A stretch of 64,000 nucleotides of DNA. It comes from Paracamarosporium sp. OC-R06-R3 (Eukaryota; Ascomycota; Dothideomycetes; Pleosporales; Didymosphaeriaceae). The translations under genes and the position numbers were made by a program. The notes beneath the pieces were generated by a model. It did no database searches and was not told the DNA's origin. It saw only the letters and a list, made by a program, of their open reading frames with translations. Within the stretch, counting starts at the first letter, position 1, and each line of letters starts with the position of its first letter. Location of the stretch: assembly GCA_019828545.1 (NCBI GenBank), contig JACVRA010000525.1:1-64000 (forward strand), written 5' to 3'. Positions 44,843 to 55,451 of the stretch are shown here, one piece after another.

Positions 44843-47800
44843 ATGCGGCTCCTGCAACTGAACGATAATGGCGAATGCAGCCTTGTTGAGCGGGTAGGCA
44901 ACGACGTTCCACGTTACGCAATTCTGTCGCATACATGGGGGAAGGACGGCGATGAAGTTACTTTCGAAGACCTAATGAATGATAGAGGTAAAGACAAGCC
45001 TGGCTACCGCAAGATTCGCTTCTGTGTAGAACAAGCTGCAAGAGATGGCCTCCAATTCTCTTGGATAGATACCTGTTGCATCGACAAGTCAAGCAGTGCA
45101 GAGCTACAAGAAGCAATCAACTCGATGTTCCGCTGGTACAACAATGCAGAAAGATGTTATGTGTATCTATCTGACGTTCTACGCAATTTATCGGAGGAGG
45201 ATGACCCAGGCTCGTCAAGATGGAAACCAGCCTTTAAGAACAGCAGATGGTTTACGCGAGGCTGGACCCTTCAAGAACTTATTGCACCAGCATCAGTCGA
45301 ATTCTTCTCTTATGAAGGGGAATACCTTGGTAATAAGACATCGATGGAACAAACTATCTGCGAAACAACAGGAATCGCCGTTGATGCTCTCCGAAGAAAA
45401 CCGTTATCACAGTTCAGCATAGAGGAACGGTTCAAGTGGGCAGAAAAGCGGAATACCAAGCGCGAGGAAGATGAAGTATACTGTCTACTGGGCATGTTTA
45501 ACATCTACATGCCACTGCTGTATGGAGAGGGACGGGAAAATGCCGTGAGACGACTTCAAAAAGAAATGATGGAACATTCGAACACAGGAGTTCTGCCAAT
45601 AAGCGAGGAACGAAAACAAATTCTGTTGGACTCGTTGAGGTTTGAACAGATCGATGCTCGCCACATGAGCATAAAGGCTACGCACGGCAAGACATGCAGA
45701 TGGCTGTTACATGAGTCTCAATACCTCGATTGGATCAACAGCGCGAAGCTGAGCGAGCATCATGGGTTTCTTTGGATTAAAGGAAAGCCAGGAACAGGAA
45801 AATCCACACTGATGAAGTTTGTTTCTACAAACGCCAGGAAAAAGTGGAAGGACAAACTCGTGATCTCTTTCTTCTTCAATGCACGAGGCGAGGATCTCGA
45901 AAAATCAACCATTGGAACATATAGATCACTATTATTGCAACTTCTCGAACAGCTTCCCGCTCTCCAGAGTGTTTTCAACACGCTGGGGTCCTCAGTGTCG
46001 AGTACTGATACAAGCTACCAATGGAACATCGAAGCACTCAAGACACTACTGGAGGATGCCATACTGAGTTTAGGAGAGTCTTCTATCGTTTGTTTCATCG
46101 ATGCCCTAGACGAATGCGCAGAGGAACAGATACGCGACATGATAACGTTCTTTGAGCGCATTGGCGAGCTCGCCGTGTTATCCAAAATCCAGTTCCGAGT
46201 CTGCTTTTCAAGCAGACATTACCCTCACATTACCATCAAAACTGGACTACACTTGGTGCTAGAAGGTCAAGAAGGGCACACGCAGGACATCGCCAACTAT
46301 TTGAAGAGTGAGTTAAAGATTGGGCAGAGTAAAATCGCGCAGCAGATTCGAGACGAACTTCAAGAAAAAGCATCAGGAATCTTTATGTGGGTTGTTCTGG
46401 TCGTAGGAATCCTGAATAAAGAGCACGATCGCGGCCGGGTCCATGCACTTCGACGGAGACTGCAAGAAATTCCAGGCGATCTGCACGAACTATTTCGCGA
46501 CATCTTGACGCGTGACTCGCATGACAAAGATGAGCTATTGTTATGCATTCAGTGGGTACTTTTCGCCAAGCAGCCACTAAGCCCTGAGCAATTATACTTT
46601 GCTATCCTTTCCGGAGTCGAACCAGACGCAGTATCGATATGGGATCCTGAAGATATTACCAAGGACGTGATCGAGAAGTTGATATTGAATTCCTCCAAAG
46701 GACTAACAGAGATTACAAAATCAAAGCTTCCGAAGGTCCAGTTCATTCATGAGTCGGTACGCGATTTTCTTCTAAAAGAAGACAGCCTCAGGAACGTCTG
46801 GCCTGATCTTGAAGGCAATTTCCAGGGTCAAAGCCATGAGCGGCTAAAGCAGTGCTGCCTTCATTATATGAGCTTGGACGTCTTTGCTGCACTGGAAATC
46901 CCCGAAAGCCTTCCCAAAGCCTCAACTCCGCAGGCTGCAGACATTCGCAAAAAAGCCGATGCTTCATTCCCCTTCTTGCAATATGCTACAAACAATGTGC
47001 TTTACCATGCAAATGCAGCAGAAGCAGGCGGCATCCATCAGAAACACTTTCTTGAAAGCTTCCCTCTTCCTCAGTGGGTTCAACTCGACAACCTATTTGA
47101 AAAGCGTGAATTACGCAGGCACTCAACCAATGTGACTCTCTTGTACATGCTTGGAGAGCGTAACATGTCAGAGCTTATTGGAGTATATCCACATCCTATT
47201 CCTGGACTGGAGGTCGAAAACGAGCGTTACGGATGTCCTATGTTCGCTGCTATGGCGACTGGGAGCAGCCAGGCCGTAAAGGCACTGCTTAGAGGCCTTG
47301 TAGACCAGCTTCATCAAGATCAGTATTGGGAAAGAAACTTCCCTGATTGCAACGAGTGCAGTCAAACCAAGATTGGGCGCGATTTTACGTTCTCAAAACG
47401 TAAGAATGTCCTTTCATATTCAGTGGAGTTTGGATACCCGAGAATAGTTTCTTCGATTCTTGGACGTGACAAGGTCGACGTTGAGATAAATGATCATTTC
47501 GGAGAGAAGCAGTTATTGAGTGCATCATGGAATGGAAGCGAGGCAGTGGTTAAGATACTACTTGACACAGGCAAGGTTGACGTTAACTCAAGCGATGAAG
47601 ACAAAAATACGCCACTGTTTTTAGCAGTAAAGAATGAACACGAGTCAGTGATTAAGATGCTGCTTGACACAGGCAAGGTTGACGTTAACTCAAGCGATGA
47701 ATTTAAAGAAACGCCACTGTTGTGGGCAGCAGAGAAGAATTACAAGGCGATAGTTAAGATGCTACTTAACACAAGCAAGGTCGACGTTAACTCGAAGGAT

Positions 47801-48196
47801 ATATTTGGGCATACGCCATTATCCAATGCAGTGAAGTACGGGCACGAGGCAGTAGTTGAGATGCTGCTCGATACAGGAAATGTTGACGTCAACTCAATGG
47901 ACAAAAATGGATGGACGCCGCTATTGTGGGCGGCACGGTACGGACGCGAGGCAGTAGTTAAAGTACTACTCGACACAGGCAAGGTTGTCGTCGACTTAAG
48001 GGATAATAACGGACTAACGCCACTATCGTGGGCGGCACAGGGCGGATACAAGGCAGTGGTCAAGATGCTGCTTAACACAGACAGGGTTGACGTTAACTTA
48101 AAGGATAGTTACGGACTGACGCCACTATTGTGGGCGAGACAGAATGGACATGAGGAAGTGGCCAAGCTACTACAGCTACACACGAGCGCTGGATAA
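44843..48196 (+). CDS. HET-NACHT-ankyrin protein (fungal NLR-like)
   Basis: Single exon, 1117 residues from the ATG at 44843, chosen because MRLLQL is the usual start of HET proteins. HET domain, residues about 1-225: AILSHTWG, WIDTCCIDKSS and RGWTLQELIAP, then the linker YCLLGMFNIYMPLLYGEG. NACHT: P-loop GKPGTGKST at about 313-321 and Walker B IVCFIDALDE at about 413-422, with ATPase-like helices to about 640. C-terminal ankyrin repeats, about residues 870-1110, are spaced every 34 codons. Such proteins are nucleotide-driven switches; characterised relatives trigger heterokaryon-incompatibility cell death. The gene looks intact, intronless and flanked by broken genes. What the repeats recognise cannot be told from sequence. 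Confidence 0.92.
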   Translation: MRLLQLNDNGECSLVERVGNDVPRYAILSHTWGKDGDEVTFEDLMNDRGKDKPGYRKIRFCVEQAARDGLQFSWIDTCCIDKSSSAELQEAINSMFRWYNNAERCYVYLSDVLRNLSEEDDPGSSRWKPAFKNSRWFTRGWTLQELIAPASVEFFSYEGEYLGNKTSMEQTICETTGIAVDALRRKPLSQFSIEERFKWAEKRNTKREEDEVYCLLGMFNIYMPLLYGEGRENAVRRLQKEMMEHSNTGVLPISEERKQILLDSLRFEQIDARHMSIKATHGKTCRWLLHESQYLDWINSAKLSEHHGFLWIKGKPGTGKSTLMKFVSTNARKKWKDKLVISFFFNARGEDLEKSTIGTYRSLLLQLLEQLPALQSVFNTLGSSVSSTDTSYQWNIEALKTLLEDAILSLGESSIVCFIDALDECAEEQIRDMITFFERIGELAVLSKIQFRVCFSSRHYPHITIKTGLHLVLEGQEGHTQDIANYLKSELKIGQSKIAQQIRDELQEKASGIFMWVVLVVGILNKEHDRGRVHALRRRLQEIPGDLHELFRDILTRDSHDKDELLLCIQWVLFAKQPLSPEQLYFAILSGVEPDAVSIWDPEDITKDVIEKLILNSSKGLTEITKSKLPKVQFIHESVRDFLLKEDSLRNVWPDLEGNFQGQSHERLKQCCLHYMSLDVFAALEIPESLPKASTPQAADIRKKADASFPFLQYATNNVLYHANAAEAGGIHQKHFLESFPLPQWVQLDNLFEKRELRRHSTNVTLLYMLGERNMSELIGVYPHPIPGLEVENERYGCPMFAAMATGSSQAVKALLRGLVDQLHQDQYWERNFPDCNECSQTKIGRDFTFSKRKNVLSYSVEFGYPRIVSSILGRDKVDVEINDHFGEKQLLSASWNGSEAVVKILLDTGKVDVNSSDEDKNTPLFLAVKNEHESVIKMLLDTGKVDVNSSDEFKETPLLWAAEKNYKAIVKMLLNTSKVDVNSKDIFGHTPLSNAVKYGHEAVVEMLLDTGNVDVNSMDKNGWTPLLWAARYGREAVVKVLLDTGKVVVDLRDNNGLTPLSWAAQGGYKAVVKMLLNTDRVDVNLKDSYGLTPLLWARQNGHEEVAKLLQLHTSAG
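47548..48160 (+). repeat. Six 102-nt ankyrin repeat units
   Basis: Units start at about 47548, 47650, 47752, 47854, 47956 and 48058, exactly 102 nt apart. Each carries KMLLDTGKVDVNS-like coding sequence. Adjacent units share long identical stretches, for example CTTGACACAGGCAAGGTTGA in the first two. Confidence 0.9.
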
Positions 48197-48739
48197 TCTA
48201 TATGCTTTCTCGCATCCTCATGTTGCGACTCTTCAGTTGGTTTAGCAATTTCTCGGCGTGGTCCAAGTGTCGCCGGCATCTCAACAGAATATCTCTAGGC
48301 TTCGTTCAGAAAATGCAAGCGCAACGAGTGCTGGAAACAAAGCGTTATTATAGACGTAATATTCATCATTCACAAGTCATGCACAGAAGCAGCAAGCCAG
48401 AGGGAAGTCTGAAATCATATGCACAGTGATATTTTTCGGTTATGTAGCAAACATGTAGCTAAGCTATCGCAAGCCATGCAAAATATTTTTTTCGAACAAA
48501 GGTAAAAATGGGTATCTGGTCATGTACACCGCTTCCAGCAGTACCGGAGCCCAGACAATGCCAGGGTATATGCGCAAAATGCAAACCGAACCAAAATGAA
48601 ACAAGAGAAGAGAAAGTGCTTGACCGTCATCCAGTGACGACCCAAGATGTTATGCCATGCTAGTAAATATCAAAGCCGATATGTAAACGAGCACTCAAAT
48701 TAATGAGTGGACATGATGCCCTGCCCGAAAGCAGGGTAT
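48197..48739. other. Intergenic, right boundary of the accessory island
   Basis: No gene seen. The sequence is likely the 3' flanks of two convergent genes. Confidence 0.4.
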
Positions 48740-49978
48740 CTAGATGGCGTTACGCTGGACACGGTGCGTGAATTCACGCTTCGCGATCTGACCATTCTGG
48801 CACTTGGTGCCAGCAGCCACAGCCTGCCACACAATCTTGCCATTGTCGCAGAGACCAAACTGCGTCTCGCCGTTGCACACGATTGCGCCGTTGGAGGAGC
48901 AAGAACCCGATGCAGCACCGCCGCTAGGAGCGGCAGCGGGAGCAGAGGCAGGAGCTTGTGTAGGCTGAGCCGATCCAGCTCCACCAGTCGAGTTTGCGGG
49001 GGCGACTGCAGAGGCCGATGCCGTGGGAGCAGTCACTGTGACCAGGGTGCGGACCGTAGAAGTGACAGCATCCGATGGCGAGGCTGCCGGTGCAGAAGCG
49101 GCCGGTGCAGAAGCGGCCGGTGCAGAAGAGGCAGCAGGAGCTTGAGAAGCAGCAGGAGCTTGGGAAGCTACCGGGGTCGCAGCCGCACCACCTTCGCCTG
49201 GGCCGGGAGTGTAAAGGCCATTGTTGGCTGAGCCAGAACCAGAACCAGTGGAGCCGGAACCAGTACCAGCGTTGCCAGTACCAGAGCTACCGCTACCAGT
49301 GCCAGCAGAAGCCTGACCGCCGCAAAGGTCGACGAAGGGGCCGGCGCCGACGCGGTCGACAGTGTCGCCGTTCTCGCCAACACCAGCGAAGGTGTAGTCA
49401 GAGCTCTCGGCAGTCTTGCAAGATGCGCCCGTGCCGACGTTGATGTTGGCGAGAGCCATGTCTGGGAGTTTATCGAAGGCCGAGTTATCAGACGCACCGC
49501 CAGAGACCTGAATGTTGGCGCAGTTCATGTACATCTCACGGTTTCCAATATGGTTGAACCAGGTCCATGCCATTACAAGTTCACCATCGGGCAAGGCGTC
49601 CGGAACTTTGAAATCGAATGTAGCAGGGCCATCAACGCCTGGGCAACCACCCTCGATAGAGTGGATGACCTTGAACTTGGAGTCCTTGGTGGGGTTCTTG
49701 TCGGTGGTGACTGAGATCTGGCAACTACCACCGCCGTGAACTGCGGAGCCCGAGAAGGACAGTTGCTGGGTAGAACCGACCTTGAAGTCATTCATAGGCC
49801 CAGCACCGGCAGTCCCAGAGGTCATCTTGCAAGGGTAGTCGGAGCCAGAAGGATCAAGGGGCGAATTGTTGGGCGATCCGAAAGGCTGTGGAGTTGCCAT
49901 GATCATATGCGACCGAACAGAGGGAGCCATGGCGAGCATGGTCACTGCCAAAGTCGAAAGTGTTTGCGAAGTGAACAT
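48740..49978 (-). CDS. AA11-type lytic polysaccharide monooxygenase with X278-like tail
   Basis: Single exon, 412 residues from the ATG at 49978. The signal peptide of about 23 residues ends VRS, so the mature protein starts with His (HMIMATPQPFG), the first arm of the copper histidine brace. A second His lies in SAVHGGGSC. The catalytic domain (about 24-230) has the Cys pairs typical of the family. A Gly/Ser then Ala/Pro/Ser repeat linker follows (APAAS repeats). The final ~40 residues are Cys-rich (SSNGAIVCNG...FGLCDNG...GTKCQNGQI), like the X278 chitin-binding module. AA11 enzymes oxidatively cleave chitin, here probably in cell-wall remodelling. A longer in-frame extension upstream to 50185 is not used, because it would bury the signal peptide. 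Confidence 0.85.
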   Translation of the reverse strand: MFTSQTLSTLAVTMLAMAPSVRSHMIMATPQPFGSPNNSPLDPSGSDYPCKMTSGTAGAGPMNDFKVGSTQQLSFSGSAVHGGGSCQISVTTDKNPTKDSKFKVIHSIEGGCPGVDGPATFDFKVPDALPDGELVMAWTWFNHIGNREMYMNCANIQVSGGASDNSAFDKLPDMALANINVGTGASCKTAESSDYTFAGVGENGDTVDRVGAGPFVDLCGGQASAGTGSGSSGTGNAGTGSGSTGSGSGSANNGLYTPGPGEGGAAATPVASQAPAASQAPAASSAPAASAPAASAPAASPSDAVTSTVRTLVTVTAPTASASAVAPANSTGGAGSAQPTQAPASAPAAAPSGGAASGSCSSNGAIVCNGETQFGLCDNGKIVWQAVAAGTKCQNGQIAKREFTHRVQRNAI

Positions 49979-51136
49979 CTTGGCGGTGTTAATGTGTGTT
50001 CGTTGAAAATGCGTAAAATCGTTCGTTCGTTCGTTGGAAGTTTGAGTTGCTTTTCCAGAAAGCTTTGGATAGTTGTCCGTAGAAGAGAGGGAAAGAAGGA
50101 CTAGAGCCTTAAGTAGTGGTAGGGAGTGTCTCGAAAGTTTCCTGAACCGTCGTGCAGTGAATGTACAAAGAGTGTGCAAGCACACAATAGAACAATAACA
50201 AGGAGTGTTATAAAGAACAACCTGAACAAGAGAATGTGATCAAAGTGAAGGTGAAGAAAGAATGAGTGGCGGGCGCACAATGTTTATGGTTCCATGGTGT
50301 GGAGTAGAAAAGGGATCGTCGCTACGCGCCGTCGCATTAACAAAGTGATCGGCTATTATTCTCATGCCGGATGTTTGTCCCTGAATACAAAGGCTTCATT
50401 TGAGAGGGCGCAGTCTTTCAATAACTAGAGCGCTCATTCGAGCAGAGTTTTGTGGGCTTGGGTGACCTGTGCGATGAGTGGCTGAGAGTTTCTGGCCTCG
50501 AGTAACCTGAAACAGGGCAGAAATAGAAGCGCCGGAGCCAACCAGGGGCACCTCGGTTTTGGACGCTGATCACACGCTTGAATGGAGCGCTATGGGGATT
50601 TCGTTTCAGGCCAGGGATTCACGGTTAAGTTGCACATGAAGGGAGCCCTTCTCGACCAGTCCAGGCAGTTGCTCCCTGACGGGGGCAAACCGAGGTGTTT
50701 CTTCAACGTCAAGTGACATGGTGGCGGCGCCAATGACTGTTGATCTGTGCGAAACAGGAGAATCGCACGGAAAGAGAAGTATGCAACAATGACAGCGCTG
50801 GCGAGACTGTCGTGTGCGCACATCAAGCAGTTGGACTTCAACAAGAAAGTCACGATGCGCGCCTCAACACTCGACCTAAGACGTAACAGGCTAGTGGCTT
50901 GGCGTGTTCGTGTGCCGCGCAGCATCGCGAAAGATTGACGCAGCGCGCGCAGCAGCATTCACAGCTTTGGAGAGGCAGTCTCCATTACTGGCATTACCGA
51001 TCCCTGCTGTCTTCGTACTTGTCTCTGCACGTCCTGCACTTGCTACCCTCGCAAAGGCGACACAAGCCGGCCCCCGACGCGTCTGGCCCTCTGTTGAGCT
51101 TCATTCTCGCAGCGTCGCCGGCGCGCCATAGCGACC
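49979..51136. promoter_or_regulatory. Divergent promoter region of the LPMO and sfh1 genes
   Basis: About 1.15 kb between two divergent starts. A CGTT microsatellite of four units lies at about 50021-50036, in the LPMO 5' leader. No specific factor site is assigned. Confidence 0.45.
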
Positions 51137-52967
51137 ATGTTCACGTCGACGGGAAGGACGGCGCCGCCCCAGGCCTTCATATCGACTTATGCGCCGCGAC
51201 TGCGCTCGTACGGAAACTCGCTCATATCGCCCATTGTCCCGCCATCGAATACGCTGCCCGTACCGCGCACGACGAAGCGTGGAACAGCCGTCATCAGCTA
51301 TGCTGAAGATGGTTTCGACGATGACTTCGACGAGGATGGCGACAACCCGCGACGTGCGACGGGTTTGCGCAGTTTGCGCAGGGACGAGTCGACGTTGGAC
51401 AAAACTGCGCAAATAGCAGCGCTGGGCAAGGAGATCTACGCACCTGTTGATGTCCAGGGCATCTGGCGTGACTGGATGGGACGGCCGAAATACACGCGCA
51501 CAGAAAAGCAGGTCCAGGTCCAAGCTGCTCTTCCAGTCACTCTGATCCCAATTCGAATCGACATGGATATTCAAGCCTTCCGACCGGATGCACCACTACC
51601 AACGCCTTCAAACGCACGCGAATTCGGCATCGATGAAACCCTACCCGCATACAGGCAGCCGGACATGACACCAGCTTATCGCCTTAAAGATACCTTTTTG
51701 TGGAACCTTCACGAGGCCTTGACAACTCCAGATCAATTTGCGAAGATCTTTGTCGATGAGATGGATTTGCCGGCTGACCGCAAACCGCAACTCATCCTCA
51801 ACATTGCCAGTCAAATACGGCAGCAGTTGGAGGAATACGCAGGCGTCGCTCTGCACCCACTGTTCCATTCGACAGCGTCGCCCACCGTACAAGGCACCAC
51901 TGTATCGCAGGCCGAACTAATACAGGCGATGCCATCTCGCGATGGAACATCAACACCTGCAGCAATTACCACGAACGGCGTTTCGACCCCAGTAGTCAAC
52001 GGAAATGCTCACACGAATGGCACAGCAACACCAGCAGCCATCCCGAACGGCATAAGCGCGTCTGCAACGGCTTTGCCCTCTGAAGAGCTGCACAATCCGG
52101 ACGATACGTATAGATGCATCGTCACGCTCAACATCAACTTGTTGAACAGGCTATATAGCGACAAATTCGAATGGTCTCTGCTCCATCCGCCAGGGTTTGC
52201 GGAAACGTTTGCAAAGGTTACTTGCGCAGATCTAGGGCTGGCAGGCGAATGGGTTCCCGCGATGACCCATGCCATTTATGAAGCGGTTCTTCGCTTAAAG
52301 AAGGAAGCTTGCGAGAATGGCGGCTTAGTCGGAGACGGCGAGATAGACAATGATGCTGTTGACCCAGCCATAGGAGCAGGCTGGAGGTACGACCCGGAGC
52401 ATCTGTGCGACGAATGGGAGCCTAAGGTTGAAATTCTTTCCCCAGAAGAAATCGAGAAGCGCGAAGGTGATAGAGAAAGGCAAATCCGACGGTTGAGGAG
52501 AGAAACAGCACGATTCTCATCCACAGCGAACATGACAGGTACATCACAAAACGACTTCTTCGCGAACCCTGAGCAAACGGAGAACATGGGTCGCGGTGAG
52601 CGCAGTAAGAAGAAGAGGCGATTTAGAAGTCTCAGCCCAGCTGGTCGGGACACACCAGACGTTGGTTCCGGCTTTGGAGGTGGCTACGGAGGAGTAGGCG
52701 GGGGACTACAAGAAACGTATGTGGACAATCTAAATGGTATCGCAAACATACTAATATTTCCCTAGTGAACGAGATACCTGGAAATGTTCCCACTGTCAAA
52801 TTTGGGGCAGTGCAGTTTGGGCTGTACGCGACGGTCCTAGCGGTCCGCGAACCCTCTGTGCTAATTGTGGATATCTTTACGAACGCGACAAGAAACTTCC
52901 TCCGTGGTCCCACAACCTCTTCTTGGGAGACTGGCCGAAGTACTATGTTCCAAAGTACCCAAGGTAG
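51137..52967 (+). CDS. sfh1: SNF5-family chromatin remodeller subunit (Sfh1-like)
   Basis: Exons 51137-52716 and 52766-52967; 593 residues. The N-terminus has PQAFISTYAPRLRSYGNSL and TKRGTAVISYAEDGFDD, characteristic of fungal Sfh1. The two SNF5 repeats are visible as LIPIRIDMDI...FLWNLHEALTTPDQFAKIFVDEM and YRCIVTLNINLLN...EWSLL...FAETFAKVTCADLGL. A Thr/Asn/Ala-rich insert lies between them. The short intron is essential: exon 2 supplies a GATA-type finger (CSHC...17...CANC context) and the end LFLGDWPKYYVPKYPR. Known role: core subunit of the RSC (or SWI/SNF) complex. Snf5 is the alternative assignment. Confidence 0.87.
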
Positions 52968-54626
52968 TAACGATGCTGCCTTCTACTTTTCTGTTTTTAC
53001 TTTCATCAATGGGCCCCGTTGAACGGTTCAAAATACGATGTAGCCGTTTCTTTCAGGCATGCGTGTGCCACGACGTTATTGGGCATTGTACGTTTAATGT
53101 AGCATTATCAGCGATGGCGTCTGGTTGGACTCAACGTTCAAGCGTTGAGTTCGGAAGGATCTAGGGGTGTTGAACTCGTAAGGAACCGGTGGGTTGTGCA
53201 CTTCGTATCACTGCGATTGTAGGCAGTGTGCATGATGACGGACTTCTGCCATTGTCGAAGACTAGGTTCAAAATTATATGGTGAGCAACAGTATGTAGCT
53301 AGTTGAGCCATCGTATCACAATGACATATTTGATCACGATCATCCTATTGTACTTACATCCACGTATGGCGAATCAAAATCTTTTCATCGCGACAATAAC
53401 AACAAGCCCGGGCCGCGCTTTCACGCACATGAACCAGTTTCTAGCAGAACCTCCACCACCTCTCTCTCACCATCCCCAACAATCCTACCTAACCATGCAA
53501 TCCCTACCTCTACAGTATCATTAAAAACCAACGCCATGCACCAGCGCTATTCTCGTCTCAGAAATCGTCGTGCCGCATCGGTGTCGTTCAGGTATTGTTC
53601 TGTGTGGAGACCCCTTGGCGATCCTATTCAAGCCTTGATCAAGCTATTGTACAAGGTTTGAAGCAAGCCCACGATACAAGCGATGCATCGCGCATCGCGC
53701 ATCTCTGGTTGGCGGTTACCCTGTGCCTGTCTCGACGATCGCAGGCATGTCTTTTCCGGTAGTTTCTCAGCGACCAGATCTCGCCGCATAGTCAAGATCG
53801 CGAGATCTGTAACTTACAACTTGCTCGCGGCTGGGACATCGTACGGAGGTCTGATTACTTGGGCAAATTAAACCTGGATGCAGGAGAGAGAATTTTCACG
53901 GCGGCTATGTTGCCTGGAAGTGTATTGTGTTGAGGGTCACAACAGGAACTACGGGAGCTACCATGTGTGGTTGTGGCGCTCTGATAGGCTGGGTGGAACA
54001 TCCGAGGTGGAAATTGCCGTAGGGTCACACAGGCTCTTGCTGTTGTGTGCAGTTTCGAAACTTCTCAATAGGAAGGATGGGAGCCTGGGGCTGACGGCTG
54101 TGTGTATATATTTCTATCATGAAGACCTCTTCCTACTTTCTTCGTTGTGTCAATTCTCGAGCCTGGATTCAAGTGCCAGGATTGAAGGCTAATGACCGTG
54201 ACTGGGGTGTGAAGAGGATATCACAGGGTGAGTTGATTTAATTCTCTACTTCGCATTTGTCGCTAGCCTTGCGCATGATTTCTTTGTTGTCCTTCTGTTG
54301 TATAACGATTCAAGGTTGAGGAAGTGATGTACTAAGTATCTGTGGAGAACGCACTCCAGCAACCAAGCACACATCAGCGCCCTGAACGTTGGACATGTGC
54401 AGCACACAACACATTACGATACTACCCGACCTACCGAAAATACCTGCCGACAGTACCCAATCCTTCCCAATTGGGCAACGAAACACGATCTCATCGGCGG
54501 CTTTGCTCGTCAAAGTCGTACGCTCAAAGTGTCTCACCCCAGCATCACGCCACAAACGAGTGCCTCGCAACCCACAACCGGAGAACGAGACCCAATATCA
54601 CCACACGCAAATCAGCGTCCATATAG
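52968..54626. other. Intergenic stretch
   Basis: About 1.65 kb. Open frames at 53303-53524 and 53878-54192 lack domain features. The sequence just before 54627 is A/C-rich and would be the leader of the polyQ gene. Confidence 0.4.
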
Positions 54627-55208
54627 ATGGACCCGTCGCGAAATCTAGCCCTGCAAAACGCAAAGCTGCACACCATTACATTGCAGACGGAACAACGACA
54701 GGGATCTTCGCCCACTGCGCCTGACACTGATATGCTGCCACCACCTGCATATCACACCGTCGTAGATCCGACGCAGTTACCACCCAACATGCACAATCCC
54801 TATAACTCAGAAGAGGAAGAGGGGAAGGATGGAGACGTACCAGAGATCAACGTCAATGCCACAACGCAAATCAGAGGCCACGGAAACATTATGAGTATCG
54901 CGCAAATGGATAGCATGAGGATTGCGAACCTACTAGCGATACTGATCCATGGAGGCATACCGCCGCAGACGAACGTGCCAGGCCAGCCTCAAGGCCAGCC
55001 TCAAGGCCAGCAAACTCACACACAAGCGCCAACGCCAACGCCAACGCCTACGCCTGGCGTGGCGCAACGACCCTCTCAAGAGAGGAAAGAGCTGCCAAAG
55101 ATCAACATCAACATTCACTGTGGCGCTACTGTCATAGGAGATCGAAACATCGTAGGACCAGGTCTGGGCGATATTGCGCGGCACATACAGATAGCGCAGC
55201 AACGACAA

Positions 55209-55240
<32 letters not shown>

Positions 55241-55451
55241 ACCACATCACCATCATCCAAATCAGGTGCCTGTGGACTTGAGGACGGCTCAAAACCAGCG
55301 CCCAGGACCGGTGTTGTCCGCTCCAGTTCAAGCTCCGTTGGCGACACCGCCTATGAGTCGCAGCTCAAGCTGTGGGAGTAACGGCTGTAGCGGTGCGAAG
55401 AGGAAGGCTGAGGAACCGTGCGGAGAGGCGCCTGCAAAGAGGAACCGATGA
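54627..55451 (+). CDS. PolyQ-containing conserved-looking protein of unknown function
   Basis: Single exon, 274 residues. Two similar short blocks stand out: PEINVNATTQIRGHGNIMS (about residues 72-90) and PKININIHCGATVIGDRNIVG (about 158-178). Both have the pattern I-N-x-N...G..(N)I. Between them is a Pro/Thr/Gln-rich spacer with PQGQPQGQ and TPTPTPTP. A mixed CAG/CAA glutamine run (about 55195-55245) is followed by HHHH. The C-terminus is Cys/Ser-rich with a basic patch (AKRKAEEP...PAKRNR) that could be a nuclear localisation signal. No catalytic motif or membrane segment. Function unknown; nuclear location is a guess. Confidence 0.75.
55195..55256 (+). repeat. CAG/CAA trinucleotide run encoding polyglutamine
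   Basis: The run of interrupted CAG and CAA codons gives about 14 Gln, followed by CAT/CAC codons for His. It is likely length-variable between isolates. Confidence 0.85.

Noticed and set aside
50000..50185. 69-codon upstream extension of the LPMO frame
   Set aside because: It would place the signal peptide internally; the ATG at 49978 gives a classical leader with mature His1.
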